34,905 bases of DNA, from assembly GCA_020631035.1 (NCBI GenBank), contig JAHDIA010000002.1:8684-43588 (forward strand). The letters run 5' to 3'. The notes below the pieces were generated by a model, which had not been told where the DNA came from, searched no databases, and was given only the letters and a program-made list of their open reading frames with translations. Positions 34,563 through 34,905 of the stretch are shown here, one piece after another (positions within the stretch are counted from its first letter, which is position 1; each line of letters begins with the position of its first letter). The position numbers were made by a program, and so were the translations under genes. The stretch is from Chitinophagales bacterium (lineage in GTDB: Bacteria > Bacteroidota > Bacteroidia > Chitinophagales > UBA2359).

Positions 34563-34588
34563 ACAAAGATTTTCAAAAACCCAAACCA

Positions 34589-34903
34589 TTAATAGGCGGC
34601 AATCTTTTGATAAGTAACCACGTAGGTTGTGGTTTCGTTCAACCAAATATCATTTACAATAATGATGTCGCTATTGGTTGGTGAGTTGGGCGAGGGGCTT
34701 TCTCTATGTGTACCGCCCACAATTATCGGATAATCTATGTATTGCGATGCCTGTCTCAACATCGTATCCCCTTCAAAAAACCAACGAGTAAAAAATATAG
34801 GCAATTGATGCGCTGAGTCTGGTTCGCCCAATTCGTCTAAACTATCTACGTGCCATTGTGTAGTGTCTTCACCTCTATAGTAATGGTGATGGTCATGTAA
34901 ACG
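34589..34903 (-). CDS. C-terminal part of a hypothetical protein running off the right edge
   Basis: Reading frame stays open upstream of the TTG chosen by the track (RLHDHHHYYRGEDTTQWHVDSLDELGEPD...). Confidence 0.5.
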   Translation of the reverse strand, partial: RLHDHHHYYRGEDTTQWHVDSLDELGEPDSAHQLPIFFTRWFFEGDTMLRQASQYIDYPIIVGGTHRESPSPNSPTNSDIIIVNDIWLNETTTYVVTYQKIAAY

Positions 34904-34905
34904 GT

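Overview
All calls were made by eye from the sequence and the supplied ORF track; no searches were run. The window looks like most of a temperate tailed phage or prophage from a Bacteroidota host (AT-rich, TAnnTTTG-type promoters). Minus-strand structural modules include a protease/scaffold-like protein, a putative capsid protein, a tail operon with tape measure, and terminase subunits. The centre holds a DnaG-like primase/ATPase fusion, an XRE-like regulator, a putative attP with tRNA-end core and arm-type repeats, and an unusual tyrosine integrase. Accessory cargo includes a di-haem peroxidase-like protein, a Cys-rich secreted protein, small morons, a 297-bp tandem duplication, and a 5-repeat/4-spacer orphan CRISPR array with no cas genes. 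The most interesting signal is a non-coding RNA class with at least three copies: A (~17.67-17.84 kb, +), B (~34.38-34.55 kb, -) and C (~7.39-7.59 kb, -). Each has a TAnnTTTG promoter, a 5'-terminal motif X, a perfect antisense copy X' near the 3' end, and a terminator. A third copy of X then abuts or overlaps the start codon of the next ORF (HNH proteins for A and B, an unrelated basic-tailed protein for C). A and B are otherwise highly similar, but X differs and changes in concert in all three positions, which points to base-pairing constraint and orthogonal specificity. A fourth related X-X'-X unit (B2) and a remnant (A1) sit beside B and A. Other notable signals are a candidate phage late-promoter box with exact 26-nt spacing at three operons, and an origin-like inverted repeat beside the primase.
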